Below are positions 8,981 through 19,062 of a DNA stretch of 64,000 bases, piece after piece. The notes under the pieces are model-generated. The model did no database searches. It saw nothing but the letters and a program-made list of their open reading frames with translations, and was not told where the DNA came from. The position numbers and the translations under genes are program-made. This DNA comes from Eubacteriaceae bacterium (lineage in GTDB: Bacteria; Bacillota; Clostridia; Lachnospirales; Lachnospiraceae), in contig CAJTDQ010000005.1 of assembly GCA_910574895.1 (NCBI GenBank), positions 1-64,000 on the forward strand, given 5' to 3'. The stretch's first letter is position 1, and the number at the start of each line of letters is the position of its first letter.

Positions 8981-9634
8981 CTATATACCATACTTTTCTA
9001 AAAACTCCATCGTAATTCCCTGTTCCTGATTACTTTGCAGTTCTGTCTTTAATCCCAATAATTTTTGAACATATTTTCCAACGACATCATTTTCTAAATT
9101 AACCACATCCCCTGTTTTCTTTTTCAACAACGTCGTTTCTTCTCCGGTATGTGGAATGACCGATACCTGAAATTCTCCTTCACTTACCGTTGCCACTGTC
9201 AGACTTATTCCATCAATACAGATAGAACCCTTTTCTATAATGAGCTTTAATATTTTCTCAGAAGCCTTAATCGTGACCCATACAGCATTTTCTTCTTTTT
9301 TATATGCGGTTATTGTTCCCATTCCATCAATATGCCCTGAAACAATATGTCCTCCAAATCTTCCATCTGTAGGCATGGCACGTTCCAAATTTACCTTATC
9401 TCCATTCTTTACAATAGAAAGACTGCTTCTTCGTACAGTTTCTGCCATAATGTCTGCTGTAAAACCGTCCGGCTGTAAAGAAGTCACTGTAAGACATACT
9501 CCATTGACCGCAATGCTGTCTCCAATCCTTGTTCCCTCTAGTACTTTCATCGCTTTAATTGCAACTTGCCCTGAATTTCCATATAGACTGATATGTTCTA
9601 TTTTCCCTACTTCCTCAATAATTCCTGTGAACAT
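8981..9634 (-). CDS. ribE: Riboflavin synthase alpha subunit
   Basis: The protein dismutates two lumazine molecules to riboflavin. Two internally repeated lumazine-binding barrels are visible: [12 protein letters not shown]...AVNGVCLTV in the first half and [13 protein letters not shown]...[10 protein letters not shown] in the second. Its 217 residues are normal. The ATG lies only 4 nt after the ribD stop, and its GAGG ribosome-binding site is inside the end of ribD. Confidence 0.97.
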   Translation of the reverse strand: MFTGIIEEVGKIEHISLYGNSGQVAIKAMKVLEGTRIGDSIAVNGVCLTVTSLQPDGFTADIMAETVRRSSLSIVKNGDKVNLERAMPTDGRFGGHIVSGHIDGMGTITAYKKEENAVWVTIKASEKILKLIIEKGSICIDGISLTVATVSEGEFQVSVIPHTGEETTLLKKKTGDVVNLENDVVGKYVQKLLGLKTELQSNQEQGITMEFLEKYGI

Positions 9635-9638
9635 CTTT

Positions 9639-10739
9639 TTACCTCATTTCATATTCCAATAGCAAATCCTCACCGACTTGTTTTACACCTTTCAAGTTCA
9701 TTCCGACTGCTTCTGCCGGTTCATTGACTCCTGCTCCTTCCACCGGAGTTTTACTCTCTTCTCCGCCAAACAGTTTCGGTGCTACAAAAACCATAAGTTT
9801 TTGAACAATCCCTGCCTGTAACGCATTATCATTGAGAGTTCCTCCCCCTTCTAAAAGGATACTGTCAATCCCCTGTTCGCCTAAATACTCCATCAATTTA
9901 ACTAAATCAACTTTCCCATTTTTACCCGGACAATGAATCAACTGTATTCCCAATTCAAGGAGCTGATTTACTTTATCTTCCTCTCCAACACTGTAAGCAA
10001 TAATTGTTTTATATACTTTCGCTGTTTTGCATATCTGGGAATCAAGAGGCATTCTTAATTTGCTGTCACATATTATACGAACAGGACTTTTTTTCCCTTC
10101 AATACGAGTATTCAACAACGGGTTATCTGCAAGTACCGTTCCTATGCCTGCCATAATTCCCATATACTTATGCCTCATCCGTTGAACTTCATTTCTTGCT
10201 TCTTCTCCTGTAATCCACTTTGAAGCTCCTGTTTTCGTCGCAATTTTTCCGTCAGCAGTCATTGCATATTTCATAACAACATACGGTGTTTTATTTGTAA
10301 TGTAATGAAAGAAAACAGGATTCAATTCATCACACTCTTCTCTCATAAAGTCCTCCTGTACCTGAAGGCCTGCTCTGCGCAAAATTTCAGCACCCTTCCC
10401 TGCCACTTTTGGATTAGGATCTCTTGAGCCAATCACCACTCTTGCAATTTTTTGTTCTAAAATAGCTTCTGTGCATGGAGGCGTCTTCCCGTAGTGACAA
10501 CATGGTTCTAAGGTTACATAAATGGTTGCACCTTCCGCAGATTCTGTAAGGGATGCTATTGCGTTGCGTTCTGCATGTAACTGCCCACACTTTTCGTGAT
10601 ACCCTTCCCCGATAATCTTTCCGTTTTTAACAATTACTGCTCCGACCATAGGATTAGGATTCGTCCAGCCCTTACCTTTTTTTGCCAATTCAATTGCTCT
10701 CATCATAAAATCTCTATCTGTCATGATTTTTATCTTCAT
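9639..10739 (-). CDS. ribD: Bifunctional diaminohydroxyphosphoribosylaminopyrimidine deaminase / reductase
   Basis: A 366-residue fusion. The N-terminal deaminase has the zinc ligands in HAERNAI and ECCHYGKTPPC. The C-terminal reductase (from about 150) has VMKYAMTADGKIATKTGASKWI and the late LLEGGGTLN. It performs the second and third steps of the guanine-derived branch. The ATG at 10,739 has AGGAG directly abutting it, which is unusually close; the second Met (10,724, MTDRDFMMRAI) matches the common RibD start but lies about 15 nt from AGGAG. The true start is therefore uncertain by five codons. First gene after the FMN riboswitch. Confidence 0.96.
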   Translation of the reverse strand: MKIKIMTDRDFMMRAIELAKKGKGWTNPNPMVGAVIVKNGKIIGEGYHEKCGQLHAERNAIASLTESAEGATIYVTLEPCCHYGKTPPCTEAILEQKIARVVIGSRDPNPKVAGKGAEILRRAGLQVQEDFMREECDELNPVFFHYITNKTPYVVMKYAMTADGKIATKTGASKWITGEEARNEVQRMRHKYMGIMAGIGTVLADNPLLNTRIEGKKSPVRIICDSKLRMPLDSQICKTAKVYKTIIAYSVGEEDKVNQLLELGIQLIHCPGKNGKVDLVKLMEYLGEQGIDSILLEGGGTLNDNALQAGIVQKLMVFVAPKLFGGEESKTPVEGAGVNEPAEAVGMNLKGVKQVGEDLLLEYEMR

Positions 10740-10794
10740 CTCCTAATCATTTTTCTAAATTTCCAAGTCAAATTTTTTTTACTAATTTATGCAT

Positions 10795-10822
10795 AAGAAA
10801 AACCCCGGATACATTCCGGGGC
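10795..10822 (-). terminator. Rho-independent terminator of the FMN riboswitch expression platform
   Basis: On the minus strand CCCCGGA-ATGTA-TCCGGGG (10,821-10,803) is followed by GTTTTTCTT. It lies between the FMN aptamer and ribD with no gene between, so it is the expected transcription-attenuation hairpin. Confidence 0.9.
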
Positions 10823-10907
10823 CTATAGCACATCAAAATTGTAATGATTACTCAACACAAATATCATTAAAATCTGATATTCATTTATCAATCCAATCAT
10901 TACCTTA

Positions 10908-11026
10908 CCTTCTCTCATCCAGACTATACTGTCGGTTATGGAATCACACCATATCATGCCTTGCGGCTCGCTGACTTATGCACCTGCAAACACAGCCGGT
11001 AGGGAATTGCACCCTGCCCCGAAGAA
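10908..11026 (-). promoter_or_regulatory. FMN riboswitch (RFN element)
   Basis: The minus strand contains the ordered conserved blocks of the RFN aptamer: CTTCGGGGCAGGGTG, AATTCCCTACCGGC, GTCAGCGAGCCGC, GGTGTGATTCCATAACCGAC and AGTCTGGATGAGAGAAGG. The first and last blocks pair to close P1. A terminator follows about 90 nt downstream. FMN binding should end transcription of ribD-ribE-ribBA-ribH-HAD-ribU. Confidence 0.97.
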
Positions 11027-11049
11027 TTTATATTAAATTATTCTTTTAC

Positions 11050-11078
11050 ATACTAATACTATATTATCGTTCTGTCAA
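11050..11078 (-). promoter_or_regulatory. Promoter of the riboflavin operon
   Basis: TTGACA (11,078-11,073 on the minus strand) is followed after 17 nt by TAGTAT (11,055-11,050), about 24 nt before the FMN aptamer. It lies between the lysC stop and the riboswitch. Confidence 0.75.
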
Positions 11079-11091
11079 GAAGTTCAAAAAC

Positions 11092-12420
11092 TTATTTTTT
11101 CACTTCAATAAATGCATCATAAATTGCACGCATTGCAACCTCAAAGTCCTCATCCGCAACACCAATAATAATGTTAAGTTCAGATGAACCCTGGTCAATC
11201 ATTTTAATGTTTACACGTGCTTCTGCCAATGCTGTAAACAGAATTGCTGCTGTTCCTCTGGCACTCTTCATACCACGGCCGACCACTGCAATTAATGCCA
11301 GATCACTTTCGATAAATAACTGATCCGGATGAACTCTGGAACGGATTTCATCCAGTATTGTTGTTTCTTTACCAGCCAATGCATCTGTCTGAATCACGAC
11401 ACTCATCGTGTCAACACCGGAAGGCATATGCTCAAAACTTACATTACTCTTCTCTAAAGCACGAAGTACATTTCTACCAAATCCCACTTCGCTGTTCATT
11501 TTATCTTTTTCTATATTAATAACGGACATGCCTTTCTTTCCTGCGATACCTGTAATAATATGCTCGCAAGGTTCTGCTGTCTCTGAAACAATCATTGTTC
11601 CCCTGTCTTTTGGACAGTTTGTATTTTTAATATTTACAGGAATACCTGCTGCTCTTACCGGAAAGATTGCATCCTCATGAAGAACTGTAGCTCCCATGTA
11701 AGCAAGTTCACGAAGTTCTGCATAGGTAATTGTATTAATTGCCTCCGGGTTATTGATAATTCTAGGATCACAAATTAAAAATCCACTAACATCTGTCCAG
11801 TTTTCATAAATCTTTGCATCTGCTGCTCTTGCCACAATAGAACCTGTAACATCTGAACCGCCTCTGGAAAATGTCTTAATTGTTCCATTCGGCATAGAAC
11901 CATAGAATCCAGGTATTACCGCATACTCTGTCTTTGCAAGTTTTGGAGTTAATTTCTCTGCTGTTTTATCCCAGTCAAAATTTCCTCTCTCGTCAAAGAA
12001 AATATATTTTGCCGCATCGATAAAATCAAAACCTAAATATTTTGCCAAAACTTTACTATTCAAAAATTCTCCACGGCTGGCTGCATAATCTCTGCCCGCC
12101 ATATGTGAAAATGCACCTTTGATTGTCTCAAAATCTTCATCTAATGAGAAATCTGCAAGACCCAGTTCCTTAATAATTCCATTATATCTATCCTTTATCG
12201 ACTGAAACTGTTCCTCGAACTCTTCTCCTTCTGATGCAAGTTCATAACAGTTATACAGCATATCTGTAACCTTTATATCTTCAACAAAACGCTTTCCCGG
12301 TGCTGATGCTACTACGAAACGTCTTGTCGGGTCTTCTAATATAATATCCGCAACCTTTTTAAACTGCTTTGCATCAGCAAGCGAGCTTCCACCAAATTTT
12401 ACAACCTTTGTCTCTTTCAT
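11092..12420 (-). CDS. lysC: Aspartate kinase
   Basis: The enzyme phosphorylates L-aspartate, the entry step to Lys, Thr and Met. The N-terminal VVKFGGSSLAD (phosphate loop), FLNSKVLAKYLGF and the FSRGGSDVTGSIVARA motif define the kinase domain, and tandem ACT repeats occupy the last 140 residues (GKKGMSVINIEKDKMNSEVGFGR and DLALIAVVGRGMKS). At 442 residues it is the long monofunctional type. Downstream of hom in the same direction, it is probably feedback regulated by threonine or lysine; which one is not readable from sequence. AGGAGG precedes the ATG. Confidence 0.96.
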   Translation of the reverse strand: MKETKVVKFGGSSLADAKQFKKVADIILEDPTRRFVVASAPGKRFVEDIKVTDMLYNCYELASEGEEFEEQFQSIKDRYNGIIKELGLADFSLDEDFETIKGAFSHMAGRDYAASRGEFLNSKVLAKYLGFDFIDAAKYIFFDERGNFDWDKTAEKLTPKLAKTEYAVIPGFYGSMPNGTIKTFSRGGSDVTGSIVARAADAKIYENWTDVSGFLICDPRIINNPEAINTITYAELRELAYMGATVLHEDAIFPVRAAGIPVNIKNTNCPKDRGTMIVSETAEPCEHIITGIAGKKGMSVINIEKDKMNSEVGFGRNVLRALEKSNVSFEHMPSGVDTMSVVIQTDALAGKETTILDEIRSRVHPDQLFIESDLALIAVVGRGMKSARGTAAILFTALAEARVNIKMIDQGSSELNIIIGVADEDFEVAMRAIYDAFIEVKK

Positions 12421-12475
12421 TTTTTGCCTCCTATTGCTTCATCTTATATTTTATGTAAATTCTGCATTAAGTCAA

Positions 12476-13678
12476 CTACTTTGATAGTAAATAATTCATC
12501 ATTTCATATCCATTTGCCATAAACAAACCACTTTCCTTACCACATTTTTCATTATAATCCAATGTGCTATCTTTGTTATCTGTACTGTCAAAAAGCATAT
12601 ATGGAACCGGATTGCTGGTATGGGTTCTCACGCATATTGGTGTTGGATGATCCGGCATAACAAGCATACGGTAATCCTCTCCTGCTTTATCCAATGCATC
12701 TTTTATCACTTTAATAACTCTGGAATCCAGATTTTCTATTGCCTTTATTTTTCTCTCTACACTTCCCTGATGTCCCATTTCATCCGGGGCTTCTACATGC
12801 ACATACGCCATGTCATATCCTTCATTCAGAAGAACATCTACTGCAGCTTCTGCCTTCCCCTCATAATTGGTATCCAGTCCGCCATTCGCACCTTCTACTT
12901 CAATGACTTTCATATCTGCTCCTATAGCAATTCCTTTTAAAAGGTCTACTGCTGAAATCATTGCACCCTTTTTGTGATTCTTCTCTTCAAAAGAAGTTAC
13001 GCAAGGTCTGGTTCCGGCACCCCAGAACCATAAAGAATTTGCAGGATTTAATCCCTTCTTAATTCTCTCAATATTAATTGGATGATTTGCTAATATTTCA
13101 TAACTTTTCTCCTGCATCTTGCGAAGAATTTCATCCTGTGGCAGATACTGTCCAATTTTCTGTCCCAATACATCATGAGGTGGAGTAAGTGTTACAACTT
13201 CTCCATGATCCCATATCGTAAGATGCCTATAACTGGTTCCAACATAAAATTTGTACACATCTGTTTCTAACTCTTTGCGTACTGCTTCTAATAATACAGC
13301 AGCATCTTCTGTACCGATTTCACTGGAACTGTGATCTATAATCGTCTTTTCTTCATATGGTAAATCATCTGTAGATACAGTCACAATATTGCATCGGAGT
13401 GCCACATCTGTAGATTTCATATCTACACCGATACTTAATGCCTCCAATGGAGAACGACCTGTATAATATCTTTTTGGATCATATCCTAAAACAGATAAAT
13501 TTGCTGTATCACTCCCAGGACTCATTCCTTCCGGTATTGTATGTACTAAACCAACCTCTGCCTGTTTTGACATTTTATCCATGGTTGGTGTATCTGCATA
13601 TTCTAATGGTGTTCTTCCTCCCAATTCTTCAATTGGTTCATCGGCCATACCGTCACCTAAAACAACTATATATTTCAT
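12476..13678 (-). CDS. ApgM-like phosphoglycerate mutase family protein, putative homoserine kinase
   Basis: A 400-residue alkaline-phosphatase-superfamily protein. MKYIVVLGDGMADEP starts the metal site, GSDTANLSVLGYDP holds the serine nucleophile, and DEMGHQG plus VMPDHPTPICVRTHTSNP supply the remaining metal ligands. The fold is that of archaeal-type cofactor-independent phosphoglycerate mutase, but this subfamily has been proposed as a non-homologous homoserine kinase. Here it lies exactly between hom and lysC, where thrB would be, which favours the homoserine kinase role. No thrB or thrC is in the window. The function is inference. Confidence 0.85.
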   Translation of the reverse strand: MKYIVVLGDGMADEPIEELGGRTPLEYADTPTMDKMSKQAEVGLVHTIPEGMSPGSDTANLSVLGYDPKRYYTGRSPLEALSIGVDMKSTDVALRCNIVTVSTDDLPYEEKTIIDHSSSEIGTEDAAVLLEAVRKELETDVYKFYVGTSYRHLTIWDHGEVVTLTPPHDVLGQKIGQYLPQDEILRKMQEKSYEILANHPINIERIKKGLNPANSLWFWGAGTRPCVTSFEEKNHKKGAMISAVDLLKGIAIGADMKVIEVEGANGGLDTNYEGKAEAAVDVLLNEGYDMAYVHVEAPDEMGHQGSVERKIKAIENLDSRVIKVIKDALDKAGEDYRMLVMPDHPTPICVRTHTSNPVPYMLFDSTDNKDSTLDYNEKCGKESGLFMANGYEMMNYLLSK

Positions 13679-13782
13679 ATTTTACTCCATTCTGCTACAA
13701 TGCTACTTATAAAATATTATGAATTCTATTCTTACGCTGCTATATAATGTATAATATTAAAACGCAACTAATCAGAGCCGGC

Positions 13783-14985
13783 TTACGCCTCGACTCTGAT
13801 TCTTGTTATAACTTTTCCAAGTTTGTATGCTTTTCCGTCAAAATCTTCTTCGCTCATCTTCGATGTGATAAATCCGATTTCTCCTTCAATTCCTGCATCA
13901 ACATATTCTACATTTCCAAATACTGCTTCTGCTTCTTCTTTTGACACATTCGCTCTTACAAAGAACTGTTTCTTTGACTGTGCGAAATCCTCTAACTCTA
14001 ATTTTTCTTCATCCCACATTACCGTTGTTGAAACATTGAGATGTCTTACGCTATCTACCACATCAGATACAACTGCACTGGCTGTTGGAAGTTTACCGGC
14101 TCCACTGCCGATAAATACTAAATCTCCTACCATATTTCCACGAACCAGAATACCATTGACAACATCACTTACATTGTATAATGGATGATCCGGTGCTAAT
14201 AATCTTGGAGCAACAGATGCAACGACTGCATCATCTTCATTTTTACACTTTCCAAGTAATTTAATAGAACGTCCCATAGCCTTTGCATATTTAAAATCAG
14301 TCGCTGTGATTTTTGAAATACCCTCTGTATAAATTTCTTCAAAATCTACTGTCTTTCCTTTTGCAAGAGATGCCAGAATCGCAATCTTTCTTACAGCATC
14401 AAAGCCTTCGATATCAGCTTCCGGGTTACGCTCTGCATATCCCAAATCCTGCGCCGTCTTTAATGTGCTGTCAAAATCAGCACCTTCTTTATCCATCTTT
14501 GTGAGAATATAGTTTGTTGTTCCATTTAATATTCCGGTAATCTCACAGATCTTATCTGCTGTGATATGCATATTAATTGGACGGATAATAGGAATACCAC
14601 CACCTACGGCAGCTTCAAATAAGAAGTTTCTATTATTTGACTGAGCAATTTTGATTAATTCTGCGCCATACTTTGCAACCAATTCCTTGTTTGATGTACA
14701 AACACTCTTTCCTGCTTCTAATGCTGACTTTACAAAATCATATGCAGGCTTTAGTCCACCCATAACTTCGATAACAACTTCCACTTCCGGATCGTTTAAT
14801 ATCACATTATAATCATGAACCAAAACACTCTCACAAGGGTCGCCAGGAAAATCTCTTAAGTCAAGCACATACTTAACTTCAATTTCCTCTCCTGCATTGG
14901 CTGTAATTAAATCCTTATTCTCATTTATTATTTCAAATACTCCTGAACCCACAGTTCCATATCCTAATATTGCAACTTTAATCAT
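13783..14985 (-). CDS. hom: Homoserine dehydrogenase
   Basis: The enzyme reduces aspartate semialdehyde to homoserine. The NAD(P)-binding start VAILGYGTVGSGVFEII, the CTSNKELVAKYGAELI segment and the catalytic region GILNGTTNYILTKM...PEADIEGFDAVRKIAILA are all present. The C-terminal about 80 residues resemble an ACT domain (GIEGEIGFITSKM), slightly shorter than in larger homologues. AGGAGGAG precedes the ATG. First gene of the hom-apgM-lysC operon. Confidence 0.97.
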   Translation of the reverse strand: MIKVAILGYGTVGSGVFEIINENKDLITANAGEEIEVKYVLDLRDFPGDPCESVLVHDYNVILNDPEVEVVIEVMGGLKPAYDFVKSALEAGKSVCTSNKELVAKYGAELIKIAQSNNRNFLFEAAVGGGIPIIRPINMHITADKICEITGILNGTTNYILTKMDKEGADFDSTLKTAQDLGYAERNPEADIEGFDAVRKIAILASLAKGKTVDFEEIYTEGISKITATDFKYAKAMGRSIKLLGKCKNEDDAVVASVAPRLLAPDHPLYNVSDVVNGILVRGNMVGDLVFIGSGAGKLPTASAVVSDVVDSVRHLNVSTTVMWDEEKLELEDFAQSKKQFFVRANVSKEEAEAVFGNVEYVDAGIEGEIGFITSKMSEEDFDGKAYKLGKVITRIRVEA

Positions 14986-15046
14986 ATTCTCCTCCTAATG
15001 TCATATGAAAGAGTATTTCAACTCCCTTTAAAAATTATACTTGTAG

Positions 15047-15075
15047 ATTTTAGCATGGTTACATACAATTATCAA
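15047..15075 (-). promoter_or_regulatory. Probable promoter of the hom operon
   Basis: TTGATA (15,075-15,070 on the minus strand) and TAAAAT (15,052-15,047) are separated by 17 nt. The -35 box overlaps the prfB stop codon. The 86-bp gap upstream of hom has no room for a T-box leader and none is seen. Confidence 0.55.
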
Positions 15076-16196
15076 CTAATTTCATTATCTTTATCAAGAT
15101 TTATCCATTTCAGGTAAGCATTAATAAACGGATCCAGATATCCATCCAATACTTTGCTCACATCTGCAACCTCTTCATTTGTCCTATGGTCTTTCACCAT
15201 AGTATATGGCTGCATAACATAGGAACGAATCTGATTTCCCCAGCCAATCTCCTTTACCTCACCTCTGATACCGGAACGTTTTTCTTCCTCTTCTTGTTTC
15301 TTTAATATATACAACTTTGATTTTAACATCTTCATTGCCCTGTCTTTATTCTGCAGCTGGGAACGTTCATTCTGGCATTGAACGACAATACCTGTTGGAA
15401 AATGAGTAATACGAATGGCTGATGATGTTTTATTAATATGCTGTCCACCGGCCCCACTGGAACGATAGGTATCAATTCTAATATCATCATCACTGATTTC
15501 TACATCCAAATCCTCCTCAATATCCGGCATAACATCTAGAGATGCAAATGATGTCTGCCTCTTTCCTGCCGCATTAAACGGAGAGATTCTTACCAGTCTG
15601 TGTACTCCCTTTTCTGATTTCAAATAACCATAGGCATTTTCCCCGGATACCTGAAATGTAATTGATTTGAGTCCAGCCTCATCACCGTCCAGAAAATCAA
15701 GAACCTCTGTTTTATATCCCTTTGATTCTGCCCATCTGTTAAACATACGATAAAGCATATTTGCCCAGTCACAGGACTCTGTTCCTCCTGCACCTGCATT
15801 AATCTTCAGAACCGCATTACATTTATCATAGTTACCGGAAAGAAGCGTCTCAATTTTTACCTTATCAAATTCTTTTACAAAGGCTTTCCACTCTGCTTCC
15901 ACCTCTTCCACCATATCCGGATCTTCTTCTTCATTACCCATCTCTATTAAAACACCTAAGTCTTCATACTGACTCTGAAGATGGTCAATCAATTCCAGAC
16001 TGCCTTTGAGCATTTTTAACTCTTTCATGATTTCACTTGATTTTTCTATATTGTCCCAAAATCCTGCCTCTTCCATCATCTGTTCAATTTCTTCAATTCT
16101 CGCCTGTCTGATATCAATATGAAACGAATCTGCTAATTCCTTTACCATGCTTTCATATTGACTCCATTCGTATTTGTACTGCTCTAATTCAACCAC
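15072..16196 (-). CDS. prfB: Peptide chain release factor 2
   Basis: RF2 reads UGA and UAA. The GGQ catalytic motif is visible in YRSSGAGGQHINKTSSA, and the specificity region has SGENAYGYLKSEKGVHRLVRISPFNA in two parts. The 374-residue frame begins at a GTG (16,196-16,194) with GAGG 7 nt upstream. The conserved N-terminal helix runs straight into IRQARIEEIEQMMEE with no in-frame UGA and no CUUUGA slippery site, so the usual autoregulatory +1 frameshift is absent. It lies downstream of secA, separated by a terminator hairpin. Confidence 0.96.
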   Translation of the reverse strand: MVELEQYKYEWSQYESMVKELADSFHIDIRQARIEEIEQMMEEAGFWDNIEKSSEIMKELKMLKGSLELIDHLQSQYEDLGVLIEMGNEEEDPDMVEEVEAEWKAFVKEFDKVKIETLLSGNYDKCNAVLKINAGAGGTESCDWANMLYRMFNRWAESKGYKTEVLDFLDGDEAGLKSITFQVSGENAYGYLKSEKGVHRLVRISPFNAAGKRQTSFASLDVMPDIEEDLDVEISDDDIRIDTYRSSGAGGQHINKTSSAIRITHFPTGIVVQCQNERSQLQNKDRAMKMLKSKLYILKKQEEEEKRSGIRGEVKEIGWGNQIRSYVMQPYTMVKDHRTNEEVADVSKVLDGYLDPFINAYLKWINLDKDNEIS

Positions 16197-16223
16197 AAAA
16201 ATACCTCAACATTAATCTTCAAA

Positions 16224-16267
16224 AAGGTGCTGTCGCACGAAATATTTTCTTTGTACGGCAACACCTT
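16224..16267 (-). terminator. Terminator downstream of secA
   Basis: On the minus strand AAGGTGTTGCCG pairs imperfectly with CGACAGCACCTT and is followed by TTTTTGAAG. It lies 30 bp after the secA stop and just before the prfB start region. Confidence 0.75.
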
Positions 16268-16296
16268 TATTTATTTTATAAAAAACACAAATTCAC

Positions 16297-18870
16297 TTAT
16301 GCTTTTCTGCCACAGCAATTTTTATACTTTTTACCACTTCCACAAGGACATGGATCGTTTGGATAAACTTTTGCCTCTTCTCTCTGCTTTGGCTTTTTCA
16401 CTCCGCTGTCATCATCCTTGTTCGTTCCGGTAACCTTTGCTACCTCTTCACGCTCTACATTCTGCTCCACCTGAATATGATACAAAGTCTTTACTGTGTC
16501 TATCTTAATGTTTTCAATCATAAATCCAAACATCTCAAAGCCCTGAATCTTATACTCAATCGCAGGATCCTTCTGACCATAAGCCATAAGCCCGATTCCC
16601 TGCTTTAACTGTTCCATGTCATCTAAGTGATCCATCCACTTTCTATCAATAACTTTCAAAAGAACAATTCTTTCCAACTCTCTGATATGTTCCGGCTCTG
16701 GGAATTCTGCTTCCTTTGCCTCGTATAATTTCAATGCTTCTTCTTTTAACATCTGTTTAAATTCAGATTTATTTAAGTCTTCCATTTCTTCCTGTTTCAT
16801 AGAAAGTTTAAAAGGAATAATTTCAAATAATGACTGAGCAAGTCCTGCCAAATCCCAGTCCTTTGCCTGTTGGTCATCACGGATGAACATATCTACCTGA
16901 GATTCAATGACTTCATTTACCATTTTGATAATGGCATCTCTCATATTTTCGCCATTGAGCACTCTTGCTCTTTCTGCATAAATTATTTCTCTCTGGTCAT
17001 TGTTTACCTTATCATATTCCATAAGGTTCTTTCTAATACCAAAATTATTTCCTTCAATCTTCTTCTGTGCTCTTTCGATTGTGTTGGTAAGAGATTTATG
17101 GTGTAATTCTTCGTCTTCCGGAACTCCCAGTGCATTAAAGATTGACATCAATTTTTCAGAAGCAAATAATCTCATAATATCATCTTCTAAAGAGATAAAG
17201 AATTTTGATTCACCGACATCTCCCTGACGACCGGAACGACCACGCAGCTGATTATCAATACGTCTGGATTCATGTCTCTCTGTACCAACAATCTTTAATC
17301 CACCTGCTGCCTTTGCCTCTTCATCAAGTTTAATATCAGTACCACGACCAGCCATATTTGTGGCAATCGTTACTGCCCCATGGCGTCCAGCCTCTGCTAC
17401 GATTTCAGCCTCCATCTCATGGAACTTCGCATTCAATACCTTATGTGGAATACCACGTTTTTTTAACACTGTACTAATCTCTTCTGAAGAATCAATATTG
17501 ATTGTACCTACCAATACGGGCTGTCCCTTTTTGTATGCCTCTTCTATTTCATTTGCCACTGCATTTAATTTGCCACGTTTTGTCTTAAATACAGCATCAT
17601 TTTTATCAATTCTTGCAATTGGTTTGTTTGTTGGAATTTCAACAACATCCATACTGTAGATATCTCTGAATTCTTTTTCCTCTGTTAAAGCGGTACCTGT
17701 CATACCTGCTTTCTTTTCATACTTATTAAAGAAATTCTGAAATGTAATTGTAGCAAGAGTTTTGCTTTCACGGTTTACCTTTACATGCTCTTTTGCTTCA
17801 ATCGCCTGATGTAATCCATCAGAGTATCTTCTACCCGGCATAATACGTCCGGTAAACTCATCTACAATTAAAACCTCATTGTCCTTTACTACATAATCCT
17901 GATCTCTATGCATCAGGTTATGTGCACGCAGAGCCAAAATCACATTGTGCTGTAACTCAAGATTCTCTGCATCCGCATAATTGTCAATATGGAAAAACTT
18001 TTCAACCTTTGCAATACCATCCTGTGTCAGTGTGACAATCTTGTCCTTTTCGTTTACAAGGAAATCTCCATCTTCTTCTATATCAACACCCATAATGGCA
18101 TCCATTTTACTAAGTTCAGGATTTGCAGTACCACGCTCCATCTGTCTTGCCAGAATGTCACACATTTCATATAACTTCGTAGACTTTCCACTCTGTCCCG
18201 AAATAATCAAAGGAGTTCTTGCCTCATCAATTAAAACGGAATCGACCTCATCAATAATACAGTATGATAATCCACGCTGAACCAATTGTTCTTTGTAGAC
18301 AACCATATTGTCTCGCAGATAATCAAATCCCAGTTCATTATTTGTAATATATGTGATATCACAGTCATATGCTGCCTTCTTGTCCTCGTGTTCCATATCT
18401 GCCAGCACACAGCCGACGGAAAGCCCCAGATATCTGTGAACCTGTCCCATCCATTCCGCATCACGGGTAGCAAGGTACTCATTAACTGTTACAATATGAA
18501 CACCTTTTCCTTCTAATGCATTCAGATATGCAGGAAGTAAACATGTCTGTGTCTTACCTTCACCTGTTTTCATCTCTGCGATTCGACCTTCATGAAGGAT
18601 AATTCCACCTAAAATCTGGCATGGATAATGTTCTGTCCCAAGAGTTCTTTTTGTTGCTTCTCTAACCAAAGCAAATGCCTCCGGCAAAATATCATCTAAT
18701 GTCTCGCCCTCTTTTAATCTCTTCTTAAACTCTTCCGTTTTTGCTTTCATCTGTTCCTCAGAAAGCTTTTCCATTTCCGGTTTAAATGCAAGAACTTTTT
18801 CTAAAGTCCCATTATGTCTTTTTAATTCACGCTCACTATGTGTTCCTATAATCTTACTAATTACACTCAT
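16297..18870 (-). CDS. secA: Preprotein translocase ATPase SecA
   Basis: SecA drives secretory proteins through SecYEG. Visible are the Walker A motif [20 protein letters not shown], the DEAD-like [17 protein letters not shown], the crosslinking-domain region, [21 protein letters not shown], the second-half [12 protein letters not shown] and [17 protein letters not shown], and the C-terminal zinc-binding SEC-C motif [19 protein letters not shown]. At 857 residues it is full length. GGAG precedes the ATG. A terminator separates it from the upstream hpf gene. Confidence 0.99.
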   Translation of the reverse strand: MSVISKIIGTHSERELKRHNGTLEKVLAFKPEMEKLSEEQMKAKTEEFKKRLKEGETLDDILPEAFALVREATKRTLGTEHYPCQILGGIILHEGRIAEMKTGEGKTQTCLLPAYLNALEGKGVHIVTVNEYLATRDAEWMGQVHRYLGLSVGCVLADMEHEDKKAAYDCDITYITNNELGFDYLRDNMVVYKEQLVQRGLSYCIIDEVDSVLIDEARTPLIISGQSGKSTKLYEMCDILARQMERGTANPELSKMDAIMGVDIEEDGDFLVNEKDKIVTLTQDGIAKVEKFFHIDNYADAENLELQHNVILALRAHNLMHRDQDYVVKDNEVLIVDEFTGRIMPGRRYSDGLHQAIEAKEHVKVNRESKTLATITFQNFFNKYEKKAGMTGTALTEEKEFRDIYSMDVVEIPTNKPIARIDKNDAVFKTKRGKLNAVANEIEEAYKKGQPVLVGTINIDSSEEISTVLKKRGIPHKVLNAKFHEMEAEIVAEAGRHGAVTIATNMAGRGTDIKLDEEAKAAGGLKIVGTERHESRRIDNQLRGRSGRQGDVGESKFFISLEDDIMRLFASEKLMSIFNALGVPEDEELHHKSLTNTIERAQKKIEGNNFGIRKNLMEYDKVNNDQREIIYAERARVLNGENMRDAIIKMVNEVIESQVDMFIRDDQQAKDWDLAGLAQSLFEIIPFKLSMKQEEMEDLNKSEFKQMLKEEALKLYEAKEAEFPEPEHIRELERIVLLKVIDRKWMDHLDDMEQLKQGIGLMAYGQKDPAIEYKIQGFEMFGFMIENIKIDTVKTLYHIQVEQNVEREEVAKVTGTNKDDDSGVKKPKQREEAKVYPNDPCPCGSGKKYKNCCGRKA

Positions 18871-19023
18871 GGTAATCTCCTCTAATATATTTGTGAAATC
18901 TATTTCACACGCTAATCAATATATTACCATTTTCGTCATAGTAATTCAACATCTTAGATTTTATATTATTGTAAATATTGTAAACTTTCCATGAACAAGC
19001 ATAAATTTACTATAAAAAGAAAA

Positions 19024-19050
19024 AAGGCGGTGCCATTTTAGCACCACCTT
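19024..19050 (-). terminator. Terminator downstream of hpf
   Basis: AAGGTGGTGC pairs with GCACCGCCTT (minus strand, 19,050-19,024) and is followed by TTTTTC. It lies a few bases after the hpf stop codon. Confidence 0.85.
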
Positions 19051-19062
19051 ATAAATATTCTT

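Noticed and set aside
14986-15071. T-box or other amino-acid riboswitch before hom
   Set aside because: The gap is 86 bp, holds a promoter and has no T-box consensus, so it is too short and lacks the signature.
16100-16200. Programmed +1 frameshift in prfB
   Set aside because: No in-frame TGA and no CTTTGA slippery motif occur in the first 40 codons; the frame is continuous.
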